This document shows, one piece after another, positions 53,359-62,394 of a stretch of DNA of 64,000 nt. Location: NCBI RefSeq assembly GCF_004345325.1, contig NZ_SLVJ01000001.1, positions 248,001 through 312,000 of the forward strand. The letters are read 5' to 3'. How positions within the stretch are numbered: position 1 is the first letter of the stretch; every line of letters begins with the position of its first letter. Position numbers and translations under genes: made by a program. The notes beneath the pieces were generated by a model. It had not been told where the DNA came from. It searched no databases and worked only from the letters and a program-made list of their open reading frames with translations. Origin of the DNA: Acinetobacter calcoaceticus. GTDB lineage: Bacteria; Pseudomonadota; Gammaproteobacteria; Pseudomonadales; Moraxellaceae.

Positions 53359-54248
53359 TGCAAGAAATCATTCAATATTTTATCCAATCTCCTACTGCGC
53401 TGTATCTAGTCGTGGCGATCTTTAGCCTGTGCATCGGCAGCTTCTTAAACGTGGTGATCCTCAGAACAGTCAAAATCATGCAACTGGAATGGGAACAAGA
53501 ATGCCAAATGTTCCTCGCCTCCGAACGAGCTGACACTGGGCAAGAAGCCACCTTAGCTCAGCCAGAAGCGATCACATTTAACCTCAGTCATCCTGCCTCA
53601 CACTGCCCACAATGCATGACCCCGATTCGTTGGTATCACAACATTCCTGTGCTGAGTTGGCTGATGCTGGGTGGAAAATGTCAGCATTGCCGCAATCCAA
53701 TCGGAATCCGCTATCCCTTGATCGAATTGCTGACCATGTTCTGCTCACTGTGCGTGGTCTATGTATTTGGCCCCAACTTCGCCATGTTGGCAGGCTTGGT
53801 TTTGACATGGACCTTGATTGCACTGACCTTTATCGACTTTGACAGTCAACTATTGCCCGATCGCTTTACCCTGACCTTGGCTGCTGCGGGTTTGGTGGTG
53901 AATACGCTTGGCCTCTACCATCTCAATGCCAGTACTGCAGTCTGGGGTTATGTGATCGGCTTCCTGAGTTTATGGTTGGTCTATTATGTCTTTAAGCTGA
54001 TCACCGGCAAAGAAGGCATGGGCTATGGTGACTTTAAACTGCTTGCTGCATTGGGTGCATGGATGGGACCGCTCATGTTGCCCCTGATCATCTTGCTTTC
54101 CTCTGCGCTCGGTGCAATTATTGGCATGATTTTGCTTAGAATTCGCAAAGAAAACTTACCCTTTGCGTTTGGCCCCTATATTGCCATCGCAGGCTGGATC
54201 GCCTTTTTATGGGGTGAGCCACTGATGCAGTGGTACTTAAGCATCTAA
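53358..54248 (+). CDS. pilD: prepilin peptidase / N-methyltransferase PilD
   Basis: Inner-membrane aspartyl protease that removes the leader of PilA-type prepilins and methylates the new N-terminus. 296 residues, about eight membrane segments. N-terminal cytoplasmic zinc site with two CxxC pairs (HCPQCMTPI and KCQHCRNPIGIRYP), catalytic Asp in FIDFDSQLLPD and GYGDFKLLAALGAW. Its ATG overlaps the pilC stop. Followed by coaE. Confidence 0.96.
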   Translation: MQEIIQYFIQSPTALYLVVAIFSLCIGSFLNVVILRTVKIMQLEWEQECQMFLASERADTGQEATLAQPEAITFNLSHPASHCPQCMTPIRWYHNIPVLSWLMLGGKCQHCRNPIGIRYPLIELLTMFCSLCVVYVFGPNFAMLAGLVLTWTLIALTFIDFDSQLLPDRFTLTLAAAGLVVNTLGLYHLNASTAVWGYVIGFLSLWLVYYVFKLITGKEGMGYGDFKLLAALGAWMGPLMLPLIILLSSALGAIIGMILLRIRKENLPFAFGPYIAIAGWIAFLWGEPLMQWYLSI

Positions 54249-54323
54249 GCCGTACATGCACTTTTAAGTAGGTCTTTAAAGCTCTATTCATAGCAGCCTT
54301 GATCTTGATCATTTGGAGATACG

Positions 54324-54932
54324 ATGCAATTTATACTTGGACTCACTGGCGGGATCGGCAGTGGCAAATCTGCAGCCAGTCAGTGGTTTGAAACTCAAGG
54401 GATTTGTGTGGTTGATGCCGATGTGGTGGCACGTGAAGTGGTGTCCAAAGGCCAAACTGCATTGCACCAAATTCAACAGCGATTTGGCAATGAGATGATT
54501 TTGGACAATGGTGAGCTCGATCGACGCGCGCTACGTGATCTGATCTTTAAAGACCCCAGTGCGCGACGTGATTTGGAACAGATCACTCACCCTGCGATAC
54601 GCAATGCGATCGTTGAGCAACTTGCTGCCGCAGACAGCCCTTATGCAATCTTGGTGTCGCCATTATTGTTTGAAACTGAACAGCACCTACTCACCCAACG
54701 TACCCTGTTGATTGATGCCGCTGAAGCCTTACAGATTCAACGGGCCAGTCAACGTGACCAACAAAGTATCGAGCAGATTCATAGCATCATTGCTGCACAA
54801 ATGCCGCGTGCTCAAAAACAGCAGCGTGCCGATGATATTGTGTTGAATGATGGGGATTTATCCCATCTCTACACCCAGCTAGAACGCTTACATCTAGACT
54901 ATCTAGATTGGGTAAACAGCAAGATATCCTAA
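54324..54932 (+). CDS. coaE: dephospho-CoA kinase
   Basis: Last step of CoA synthesis: phosphorylates the 3'-OH of dephospho-CoA. 202 residues, P-loop kinase with Walker A LTGGIGSGKS (about 6-15), VDADVVAREVV and the lid with RASQRDQQSIEQI. Follows pilD by 75 bases, the usual pilBCD-coaE order in many gammaproteobacteria. Confidence 0.96.
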   Translation: MQFILGLTGGIGSGKSAASQWFETQGICVVDADVVAREVVSKGQTALHQIQQRFGNEMILDNGELDRRALRDLIFKDPSARRDLEQITHPAIRNAIVEQLAAADSPYAILVSPLLFETEQHLLTQRTLLIDAAEALQIQRASQRDQQSIEQIHSIIAAQMPRAQKQQRADDIVLNDGDLSHLYTQLERLHLDYLDWVNSKIS

Positions 54933-54944
54933 GCACTGGATTTT

Positions 54945-55012
54945 GTGAATGCTTTGACCTTATGAACACTTTGATCGTGTGAACGCTTTGATCGTGTGAA
55001 CGCTTTGATCTG
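54945..55012. repeat. 17-bp tandem repeat, four copies
   Basis: Unit GTGAACGCTTTGATCGT. Copies at 54945, 54962, 54979 and 54996, the first two with two to four substitutions, the last two nearly identical. Non-coding, between coaE and the convergent EamA gene. Confidence 0.85.
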
Positions 55013-55158
55013 GCGAGCAGGCTCAGTTGTTGAATATCAATTGAACCGTATCTCACTCAGATCGGAGCGCACAGATCTCCTCGACCAGCAAATGTCGCAG
55101 CACGACTGGAGATCTAAAGGGGCCAAACGGCTGAATAGAATAAAATGATTGTACAGGG

Positions 55159-56094
55159 CTAAGGCTTAGACGAATGATCTGACTGCACTTTCTGATCCAA
55201 TGCACGCTCCAAACTGTCTTTACGCCCGATCCAGCGCCAAGGCTGTAATGCACCGACGACCATACCGATCAGACCCAAGATCATCGCCGTGCTGAGCGGT
55301 TCTCCCAAAACAGGGACGGCAATCACCGCTGCAATAAATGGCGCCAACGTCACAATGCTACCCGCCTTAAAAGCACCCAAGCGTTTAATCGCTTCGATAT
55401 AACTTAAAGTGGCAACGATCACCACCAAAATGCCATGAAACAAGGTTTGCATCAGTAAATGGATGGGTTCTGCCGCGTCAAGATGTTTGGGTAGGAACAA
55501 CAAGTAAATAGGAATATAGACCAAGGCGGACCAGATCGCGACACTGCTCATGGCGTGCCAAGCAGACAATCCCCACTGCTTTAACAATACTGTGAATACG
55601 CCCCAACAGATGGCACTACAGAAAAACAGCACATCACCTAGACCGAAACCTGAACCTGTACTTTGGTACATCAGCACACTCATTCCCAAAATCGAACTGA
55701 GCATAATCACTAGGCTGATCCAAGTATCCCGTTCAAAGGGCTGACGATACAACACATAGGCCGCAGTAGCGGTACACAACGGCAACAAGCCATTGAGGAA
55801 AATAGCCCCATGTGCTGCAGGTGCAAACAAGAAGGCACTATAAGTACTGACGCAATACACCACCCCACCGATCATCGCGAGAATAAACGGTTTGCGTTGC
55901 CATAGAAATGCGGTGTCTTTTTGGTAAAGCAGGATTGGGAATAATATGCAAAATGCTAAGCCGAAGCGTAATGCGGTAATGTCCCATGCACTGATGTGCC
56001 ATGCCACATTGAGCCTAGAGGTAATGGCAAAGCCACCCCAGATCAGCATGGTTACCCCGACATAGAGATAACCTTGCTGACGAGCGCTGATCAT
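55159..56094 (-). CDS. EamA-family (DMT) transporter
   Basis: A 311-residue inner-membrane protein with ten membrane segments in two EamA repeats (GYLYVGVTMLIWGGFAITSR; VVIVATLSYIEAIKRLGAFK; PVLGEPLSTAMILGLIGMVV). The last 20 residues are a charged cytoplasmic tail. It starts 17 bases after rlmB ends and may be cotranscribed with it. Not closely similar to the EamA protein at 12748. Substrate unknown. Confidence 0.86.
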   Translation of the reverse strand: MISARQQGYLYVGVTMLIWGGFAITSRLNVAWHISAWDITALRFGLAFCILFPILLYQKDTAFLWQRKPFILAMIGGVVYCVSTYSAFLFAPAAHGAIFLNGLLPLCTATAAYVLYRQPFERDTWISLVIMLSSILGMSVLMYQSTGSGFGLGDVLFFCSAICWGVFTVLLKQWGLSAWHAMSSVAIWSALVYIPIYLLFLPKHLDAAEPIHLLMQTLFHGILVVIVATLSYIEAIKRLGAFKAGSIVTLAPFIAAVIAVPVLGEPLSTAMILGLIGMVVGALQPWRWIGRKDSLERALDQKVQSDHSSKP

Positions 56095-56111
56095 TGGGCT
56101 GTCTGCGCTGC

Positions 56112-56861
56112 TTAAGAACCGTGACGTTGACGATTGGCTTCGTAAAGTGCCATACCTGTTGCCACACTGACGTTAAGACTTTGCAGATCGCCAGACATTG
56201 GGATATATACAGTTTGATCACATTGCGATTGGGTAATCGGACGTAGACCAGTATCTTCAGCACCCATCACGATCAGAACCGCACCGGTTAAATCACATTG
56301 GTGTACGGGTAGTGCTTTATCATCCAACATGGTGCCAATGACACGGACATTGTAGCTGTCTTTTAGATGTGCCAAGGTCCGCGCCAAATTCGTTACTTGG
56401 ATAAACTTAACCTTTTCTGCACCACCGGCCGCAACTTTACGAGCAGTCGGGGTTAAACCTGCAGCACGATCACGTGGCACAACCACGGCTGCTACACCCA
56501 TCGCTGCTGCGGTACGAATACACGCACCCAAGTTATGTGGATCAGTGACCTGATCCAGTGCCAATAATAAGGCCTGTGGATCAGCATCAAGCAATTGATC
56601 TAAATCATGTTCATTCAGTGTTGGATGTGGGCGTACTGCAGCAACCACACCTTGGTGAAATGGCAAACCGGCCAATTTTTCCAAGCTGTCACGACTGGCT
56701 TGTTGCACGCTGACGCCAAAAGGCTCAGCCAATTGTAAAATACGTTTTAAACGTTGATCGTCACGACCTTTGAGGGTAAATAAAGTCAGGACCCGTTCCG
56801 GTTCTAGCTCTAATAATGACTCTACAGCATGTACGCCATAATAATATTCTGCTTTCGCCAT
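56112..56861 (-). CDS. rlmB: 23S rRNA (guanosine-2'-O-)-methyltransferase RlmB
   Basis: SPOUT-fold (SpoU/TrmH) enzyme that methylates the 2'-OH of G2251 in 23S rRNA. 249 residues; N-terminal substrate-binding domain (EYYYGVHAVESLLE) and the C-terminal knot with LALDQVTDPHNLGACIRTA, VIMGAEDTGLR and IPMSGDLQSLNVSVATGM. The ATG at 56861 (MAKAEYYYG) is preferred over 56873. Assignment is firm at family level. Confidence 0.94.
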   Translation of the reverse strand: MAKAEYYYGVHAVESLLELEPERVLTLFTLKGRDDQRLKRILQLAEPFGVSVQQASRDSLEKLAGLPFHQGVVAAVRPHPTLNEHDLDQLLDADPQALLLALDQVTDPHNLGACIRTAAAMGVAAVVVPRDRAAGLTPTARKVAAGGAEKVKFIQVTNLARTLAHLKDSYNVRVIGTMLDDKALPVHQCDLTGAVLIVMGAEDTGLRPITQSQCDQTVYIPMSGDLQSLNVSVATGMALYEANRQRHGS

Positions 56862-57025
56862 GAGTGATCTCAACCCTTTAACCGAGAGATAAAAAAGAAA
56901 AATCCTGCAAAGCCAACTTTACAGGATGATGTCAGAATGGGTATTTTACCTGATTTGGTGGCAAAATTCTTAACTGTGCGTGCTTAAGCTACGTTTAATC
57001 TAAAATAATCAATTCGATTCGTTGC

Positions 57026-57349
57026 TTAGCCTTCTAAATGACACACATAGTCGAGTACTTCATCGGTTTCGATCTTAAATGTGCTATTGCCCGGCACATA
57101 AAATGACTGTCCAGCGCGGAACAACTCATGCGCTTCACTATCCGCAATCGTCACTCGACATTCGCCAGAAATAATTTCCATACGCTCAGGGACATGGGTT
57201 TCAAAGCTGAGGGCTTGGTCGGTCGGAAGAATGACCCCGAGTGTTTTCTTGGTTCCATCTTCAAATTGAACGGTATGACTAATGCATAATCCGCCAAAAT
57301 AAACATTTGATTTTTTTATCACTGATACATGGTCAAATTGTGATGACAT
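57026..57349 (-). CDS. ppnP: pyrimidine/purine nucleoside phosphorylase PpnP (cupin, DUF1255)
   Basis: A 107-residue single-domain cupin of the DUF1255/PpnP family, which cleaves nucleosides with phosphate. Marks: NVYFGGLCISHTVQFEDGTK, then PERMEIISGECRV and AGQSFYVPGNSTFKIET. The ATG at 57349 has CTGGAGAAT; the frame opens eight codons earlier. Slightly longer than the E. coli protein (94). Confidence 0.9.
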   Translation of the reverse strand: MSSQFDHVSVIKKSNVYFGGLCISHTVQFEDGTKKTLGVILPTDQALSFETHVPERMEIISGECRVTIADSEAHELFRAGQSFYVPGNSTFKIETDEVLDYVCHLEG

Positions 57350-57806
57350 GCGTATTCTCCAGATAATGCGCACTTATATAATTTATGGTTGAGCTAGTTT
57401 ACATTGCGCCCAATCAACTAATCAATCGATCTCTGAATATTTACTTTATTTTCGCAAGAGAGGTAAATGGGCATGCATTGGCTTGGCTGAGTACCCGTTC
57501 ACTTTAGATAAAAGTTTTTAGACTGAGAGAGATAAATTGATCCCGACAGCATCAAGTTTAAACCTCAAATCACGGACTTCCACTTATACTGCAAAAATGA
57601 TGATTTATCTATGGGGCAAAATAATGCATCGCAGCATAGTAAAATAGTGTGACACAACGATTAAATTTACTGCTACGGGCTTCTTTATCACATTATTTAT
57701 AGACTATAATTTGTGAGTCAAAATCAAAACACCGCAAAACATATTGCTATAATAAACTCGATGCGTTTCGTTTATTTCACCCCTCTTTTGCAGCTTGGAT
57801 GCGTTT
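57350..57806. other. intergenic region upstream of recN
   Basis: No gene is seen. A TATAAT at 57748-57753 with a poor -35 is a likely -10 for recN; no SOS box was recognised. The rest is AT-rich with no strong structures. Confidence 0.55.
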
Positions 57807-59480
57807 ATGCTGACACATTTAAATCTGATTAACTTCGCTCTTGCAGACAATCTGGCCATTGATATTGATCAAGGTTTTAACGTGTTGACCGGTGAAACGG
57901 GTGCGGGAAAATCACTTTTACTCGATGCGCTTTCAGCATGTTTGGGGGAACGTACCGATACCAATTATGTTCGTTTCGGTCATGATAAGGCCGATATCAC
58001 GGCGGTATTTAGCTATCAAGCCAATAGCCCAGAAGCACTATGGCTCAGCACTCATGAGCTAGATGATGAGTCAGGCGAGATCCATCTACGCCGAGTGGTC
58101 TTTGCTACAGGCCGTAGTAAAGCTTGGATCAATGGCCGTCCCAGCAGTCTGTCTGAACTCAAAGAAATTGGCCGTTTACTGGTACAACTATATAGCCAGC
58201 ACAGCCAACAACAGTTGTTGGAGCCACCGTATCCAAAGCATTGGTTAGATCGCTATCACAACTTTGCCGCCCCAGCTCAGGCTTTGCGCCAAGCCTATAG
58301 TCTGTGGCAAAAAACCATTCGCGACCACCAAAGTGCCATTGATGCCCAAGCCCATCGCCAACAACGTATCGCGACACTGAATGCCCAACTCGAAGAATTA
58401 GAAGAAATCACCTCGATAAACTACAAAGAGATCGAGCAAGAATTTGATCGCCTCAGCCATCATGAACATATCATGCAGGACTGTAGTTATAGCTTAAATG
58501 GTTTGGATGAAGCAGAACAAAACATCACCCAAGAATTGTCCTCGATTATCCGCCGCCTCGAATCTCATGCCGGTCGTAGCGACTTGTTGACCGAAATTTT
58601 CAACTCACTCAGCAATGCACAAAGTGAAATTGAAGATGCCACGGCGAACTTACGTCAGTTTATCGACCGTCAAAGCTTTGATCCTGAACGTGTGGAACAG
58701 TTGAATGCTCAATTGGAAATTTTCCACCGCTTGGCACGTAAATACCGTTGTCTGCCTGAAACGTTGCATGATGAATATCAGCAATGGCAACAGGAGTTGG
58801 AACAGTTACATCAGCTTGAAGATCCAGTGGCTTTGGCAGAACAAGTTGACGTCACTCATCAAGCATTTTTAAGTTTAGCCAATGAAATGGATCAAATGCG
58901 CCGTGATGCCGCAGCGCCTTTGGCCAAGCTCTTAACTGAACAAGTGAAAAACCTGGCCCTGCCAGAAGCACATTTTGAGTTTAAATTTGAGCCCTTAGAG
59001 CAACCAAGCGCAGAAGGCCTCAGCTTTATCCAACTGTTATTTACTGCCAATAAAGGCATCCCGGGTCAACCCTTGGCTCGCGTAGCCTCTGGCGGTGAGT
59101 TATCGCGGATCGCCTTGGTGATGCAAGTGATGAATGCTGAAAAGACCGAATCTGAAGTCTTGGTCTTTGATGAGATCGATGTCGGGATCAGTGGAGGCAC
59201 TGCGGAAATAGTCGGTCGTCTATTGGCAGGTTTAGGTCAACATGTGCAGATCTTGTGTATCACTCACCAAGCCCAAGTGGCGGCACAGTCAGATCAACAT
59301 CTCTTAGTGCAAAAACTGCAAACCGATCCAGCCAGCAGTACCATTTTAAATCTTGAGGAAGAACAACGTATTCTAGAGTTGGCACGTATGACTGGTGGGG
59401 TTGAGATCAATCAAACCACCTTACAACACGCCACCCAACTCAGACAGCTTAAGTTCCAAACCATCGAATCCAAGGTCTAA
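57807..59480 (+). CDS. recN: DNA repair protein RecN
   Basis: SMC-like ATPase of double-strand break repair, 557 residues. Walker A GETGAGKS (about 29-36) in MLTHLNLINFALADNLAID, two antiparallel coiled-coil arms (about 155-370), ABC signature VASGGELSRIALVM and Walker B VLVFDEIDVGISGGTAE. The ATG at 57807 is chosen; a TTG at 57795 extends it four codons. Confidence 0.96.
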   Translation: MLTHLNLINFALADNLAIDIDQGFNVLTGETGAGKSLLLDALSACLGERTDTNYVRFGHDKADITAVFSYQANSPEALWLSTHELDDESGEIHLRRVVFATGRSKAWINGRPSSLSELKEIGRLLVQLYSQHSQQQLLEPPYPKHWLDRYHNFAAPAQALRQAYSLWQKTIRDHQSAIDAQAHRQQRIATLNAQLEELEEITSINYKEIEQEFDRLSHHEHIMQDCSYSLNGLDEAEQNITQELSSIIRRLESHAGRSDLLTEIFNSLSNAQSEIEDATANLRQFIDRQSFDPERVEQLNAQLEIFHRLARKYRCLPETLHDEYQQWQQELEQLHQLEDPVALAEQVDVTHQAFLSLANEMDQMRRDAAAPLAKLLTEQVKNLALPEAHFEFKFEPLEQPSAEGLSFIQLLFTANKGIPGQPLARVASGGELSRIALVMQVMNAEKTESEVLVFDEIDVGISGGTAEIVGRLLAGLGQHVQILCITHQAQVAAQSDQHLLVQKLQTDPASSTILNLEEEQRILELARMTGGVEINQTTLQHATQLRQLKFQTIESKV

Positions 59481-59937
59481 GTATTTCATTCGCTTGAAGC
59501 CGTTGAGCCACTCAACTGATCAAGCGACTCAGGGCGTGTTACATCGGTGTGGGTACATTTAGCCACTATTTTTTTGCAATTAAGCAACAAGCAAGATTTT
59601 ATTTCTGGTCATAAATCCGTCATGATGGGGTGCTTTTTAAACTGTGCCCCATTCTATTTTGAACACCCTCCATCTGCCCCACCCAAGTTACAATGCGTTA
59701 TCAAATTAATTAAGCGCATGATATACATCCAGATTCAGTCTTAGATTTTATTTTTTCCACGCTGATGATACGCAAGATTCGAGTGGTTTCATCAAGTGAT
59801 GATTATCGGCAATATTTGCAATAAGTCCTTCATAAAAATCAAAAATTAAGTTATGGTATTTTTAGTGTATCCCTCTTGGCGCGGTATTTTTTTCGCCAAT
59901 CGATACCACCCAAGATATTTTCAGGAGATGCCCTTAG
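59481..59937. other. intergenic region, no gene seen
   Basis: AT-rich DNA between recN and yqgE. A 65-codon ORF here (59547-59744) has no ribosome-binding site or recognisable features. Promoter for the yqgE-ruvX-SDR unit is expected near its end. Confidence 0.55.
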
Positions 59938-60492
59938 GTGACCAAACATTTTCAGACACATCGTTGTCTTATCGCACCACCTAATATGGCAGATGACTTC
60001 TTTGCCAATACTGTTGTGTATCTTGCTCGACATGATGAAGATGGCGCACAAGGCATTATTATTAATCGTCCTTCTGGGCTACAAATCAAAGAATTGCTAA
60101 ACGATCTCGATATAGATGCAGACAACGTCAATCCACATGAAGTCCTTCAAGGCGGTCCATTACGCCCTGAGGCAGGCTTTGTGCTGCATACTGGTCAACC
60201 GACATGGCACTCATCGATTGCAGTGGGCGAAAACCTGTGTATTACCACCAGCAAAGATATCTTAGATGCCATCGCCCACAACGAAGGGGTGGGTAACTAT
60301 CAGATTGCGTTGGGATATGCCAGTTGGAATAAGAACCAACTCGAAGAAGAAATTGCGCGCGGCGACTGGTTAATCTGTGACTCTGACATGGACCTGATCT
60401 TTAATCTGCCTTATGACGATCGTTTGGATGCGGCTTATCGTAAAATCGGTGTCGATCCAATCTGGCTCTCTTCTGATATTGGGCATGCCTAA
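59938..60492 (+). CDS. yqgE: YqgE/AlgH family protein
   Basis: A 184-residue protein of the DUF179 (YqgE/AlgH) family, function not established. Conserved blocks: [46 protein letters not shown] and [21 protein letters not shown] start at 59938 with CAGGAG upstream. It precedes ruvX, as in most gammaproteobacteria; the next start lies within a few bases of its stop. Confidence 0.93.
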   Translation: MTKHFQTHRCLIAPPNMADDFFANTVVYLARHDEDGAQGIIINRPSGLQIKELLNDLDIDADNVNPHEVLQGGPLRPEAGFVLHTGQPTWHSSIAVGENLCITTSKDILDAIAHNEGVGNYQIALGYASWNKNQLEEEIARGDWLICDSDMDLIFNLPYDDRLDAAYRKIGVDPIWLSSDIGHA

Positions 60493-60493
60493 G

Positions 60494-60952
60494 ATGACGA
60501 CTGAAATACAATCTCCTACGCTTGCGCCACAACTGATTATGGCCTTTGATTTCGGCACCCAAAAAATGGGCGTTGCCATCGGTTCAGCATTGATTGAAAG
60601 TGCTACGCCATTGGATATGGTCAGCATGAAAGATGGCATCCCCAACTGGGAACAATTGCTGGGCTTGATTCAACAGCATCAACCAAATTTATTGTTGGTC
60701 GGCCTACCACTTAACATGGACGATACTGAGTCGGATCTCTCGACCCGCGCACGTAAATTTGCTCGTAGAGTACGCCATCACAGCAACATTGAAACCTTGA
60801 TGGTAGACGAACGCCTCACCACTCGTGAAGCACGTCATCAATTGGACAGCTACCAAGCTCAAGGCCGAGGCAAAAAAGTTTCTGCGGATAGTATCGCTGC
60901 TGCGCTGTTTATTGAGAGCTGGTATCGTGACCCGCAAGGACTCAGACCTTAA
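60494..60952 (+). CDS. ruvX: Holliday junction resolvase-like / pre-16S rRNA nuclease RuvX (YqgF)
   Basis: RNase H-fold nuclease that matures the 5' end of 16S rRNA in E. coli. 152 residues; Asp in MAFDFGTQKMGVAIG, VVGLP-type LLVGLPLNMDDTESD, VDERLTTREARHQ and the closing KKVSADSIAAALFIESW. The start could also be the ATG at 60485, which overlaps the yqgE stop. Its stop overlaps the next start (TAATG). Confidence 0.92.
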   Translation: MTTEIQSPTLAPQLIMAFDFGTQKMGVAIGSALIESATPLDMVSMKDGIPNWEQLLGLIQQHQPNLLLVGLPLNMDDTESDLSTRARKFARRVRHHSNIETLMVDERLTTREARHQLDSYQAQGRGKKVSADSIAAALFIESWYRDPQGLRP

Positions 60953-61668
60953 TGATGTCTAAAACATATGTGGTTTATGGTGTCAGCAAAGGACTGGGCC
61001 AAGCGATCATTGAAGCACTCCCTACAGATCAGGATCAGATCTACGGCATATCGCGCTCAAAGCCGAGCTGTAATCGTGAAAATTTGCACTGGATCAAAGC
61101 CGATCTTTCTCAAGCTGAACAATCTAGAGATCAGGTCAAGGCGGTGTTACAGACTAAGCCAGTTGATTATCTGATTTATAATGTGGGTATTTGGGAAGCC
61201 TTGGCCTTTGATCCTGCCTATGACTTTAAGGCATGCTCAGACCTCGAAATCGCCACCATGTTGCAAACCAACATTCATGCCTGTTTGTTGGCGATCCAAT
61301 CCTTGATTGAAAATCTAAAGCAATCACCCAATGCCAAAATTATCCTGATTGGATCAACTTGGGGTTTGGACAATCACAAGGGCAAAGAAGTGGTGTTCTC
61401 AACCACAAAATATGCGCTACGTGGCATGGTACATGCATTGCGTGAAAATCTACGCCAAGATCGGATTGGTATCAGCATCGTGAACTTGGGCTATTTGGCC
61501 ACAGAGTTTGGCTTGGATACGCCAACTGAACAGGTGATTGAACAGACTCAAGCTGAGTTGATCCCACTCCAAGATGTGATGTTGGCACTGAAGTTTATCT
61601 TGGCCACCAGCCACGCCAGTTGTGTCAAAGAAATCAATATTCCGGCGATGGCGGATGAAAACGTTTAA
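60952..61668 (+). CDS. short-chain dehydrogenase/reductase family protein, catalytic Tyr replaced
   Basis: A 238-residue Rossmann protein (YVVYGVSKGLGQAIIEAL; ASN-like IYNVGIWE; active-site Ser in ILIGSTWG). The expected Y-x-x-x-K reads FSTTKYALRGM: the Lys is kept but Phe stands in place of the catalytic Tyr. An SDR without this Tyr is usually inactive as an oxidoreductase, though a neighbouring Tyr (after Lys) might substitute or the protein might serve a non-catalytic role. Translationally coupled to ruvX by a TAATG overlap. Confidence 0.82.
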   Translation: MMSKTYVVYGVSKGLGQAIIEALPTDQDQIYGISRSKPSCNRENLHWIKADLSQAEQSRDQVKAVLQTKPVDYLIYNVGIWEALAFDPAYDFKACSDLEIATMLQTNIHACLLAIQSLIENLKQSPNAKIILIGSTWGLDNHKGKEVVFSTTKYALRGMVHALRENLRQDRIGISIVNLGYLATEFGLDTPTEQVIEQTQAELIPLQDVMLALKFILATSHASCVKEINIPAMADENV

Positions 61669-61749
61669 CCCTCATCCTAACCTTCTCCCAATGGAGAAAA
61701 CCCTCATCCTAACCTTCTCCCAGTGGGAGAAGGAACTCAAGGATGAGGG
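61669..61749. repeat. palindromic repeat, one and a half copies
   Basis: CCCTCATCCTAACCTTCTCC with CA occurs at 61669-61690 and again at 61701-61722. The second copy folds with the following GGGAGAAGG and GGATGAGGG into a long hairpin (61701-61749). This kind of CCCTCATCC...GGATGAGGG element recurs in genomes as an intergenic repeat (REP-like). It separates the SDR gene from the convergent macrodomain gene. Confidence 0.85.
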
Positions 61750-61754
61750 AAAAA

Positions 61755-62243
61755 TTACGCTTTTTCTTCAGCTTTGACGCCTTTTTGATAAAGCGTGTAG
61801 ATATAAATGGGGATATCTAAATCCTCTAAATGTTTGTAGATCAATGGGCGTACATCATCCCAATTTAAACCACCCACACCCGTTGCCAGTTTAGGCAGCG
61901 CCAAACTTTCAATCTTTTCTTCTTCGATCAACAGTTTGAGTGCTTTCAGGGTGCGGTTAACATATTCAGTCGATGCCTTGCCCGGTTTAGCACCATTGTC
62001 ATAGGCTGCTTCTTGAGTCATCAGGTTGACGATACGTTGGCCTTCAGCATTGACCCAAGTCCATTGCTCACCCGATTTCGGATGGTAAATATGGCAATAG
62101 TTTCTAAAATCTTTATACAGTGATGGCCAATGCTCTCTGAGGTTTAAAGCCAGTCCACTTGCAAAGTTATCGTTTGGAGCCACCCCATGTGCAATCGCAC
62201 GTGCATCACTTAATAAGATATCGCCAGAAACTTCATAGATCAT
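61755..62243 (-). CDS. macrodomain protein (ADP-ribose binding/hydrolysing)
   Basis: A 162-residue single macrodomain: VSGDILLSDARAIAHGV, GLALNLREHW and the phosphate-loop LALPKLATGVGGLNWDDV. Such domains bind ADP-ribose and many remove it from proteins, DNA or small molecules (DarG, TARG1, Poa1p-like). No DarT-like toxin lies beside it, so an antitoxin role has no support here. The ATG at 62243 follows AGGATAAC. Single gene. Confidence 0.83.
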   Translation of the reverse strand: MIYEVSGDILLSDARAIAHGVAPNDNFASGLALNLREHWPSLYKDFRNYCHIYHPKSGEQWTWVNAEGQRIVNLMTQEAAYDNGAKPGKASTEYVNRTLKALKLLIEEEKIESLALPKLATGVGGLNWDDVRPLIYKHLEDLDIPIYIYTLYQKGVKAEEKA

Positions 62244-62394
62244 ATTGTTATCCTCTTTATGCCTGATTTTGTTTATTCACTCGTTGTATCTTAGCGGGTT
62301 ATTCAGCCTTTTCTAGCCCATATAACAGACCACCAAGTCAATGAAAGTTAAAAACATTTGAAGTTTTATTGCTATAATTTAAGCGGTACACCCC

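Noticed and set aside
59547..59744. 65-codon ORF between recN and yqgE
   Set aside because: No ribosome-binding site, no family features, and unusual composition.
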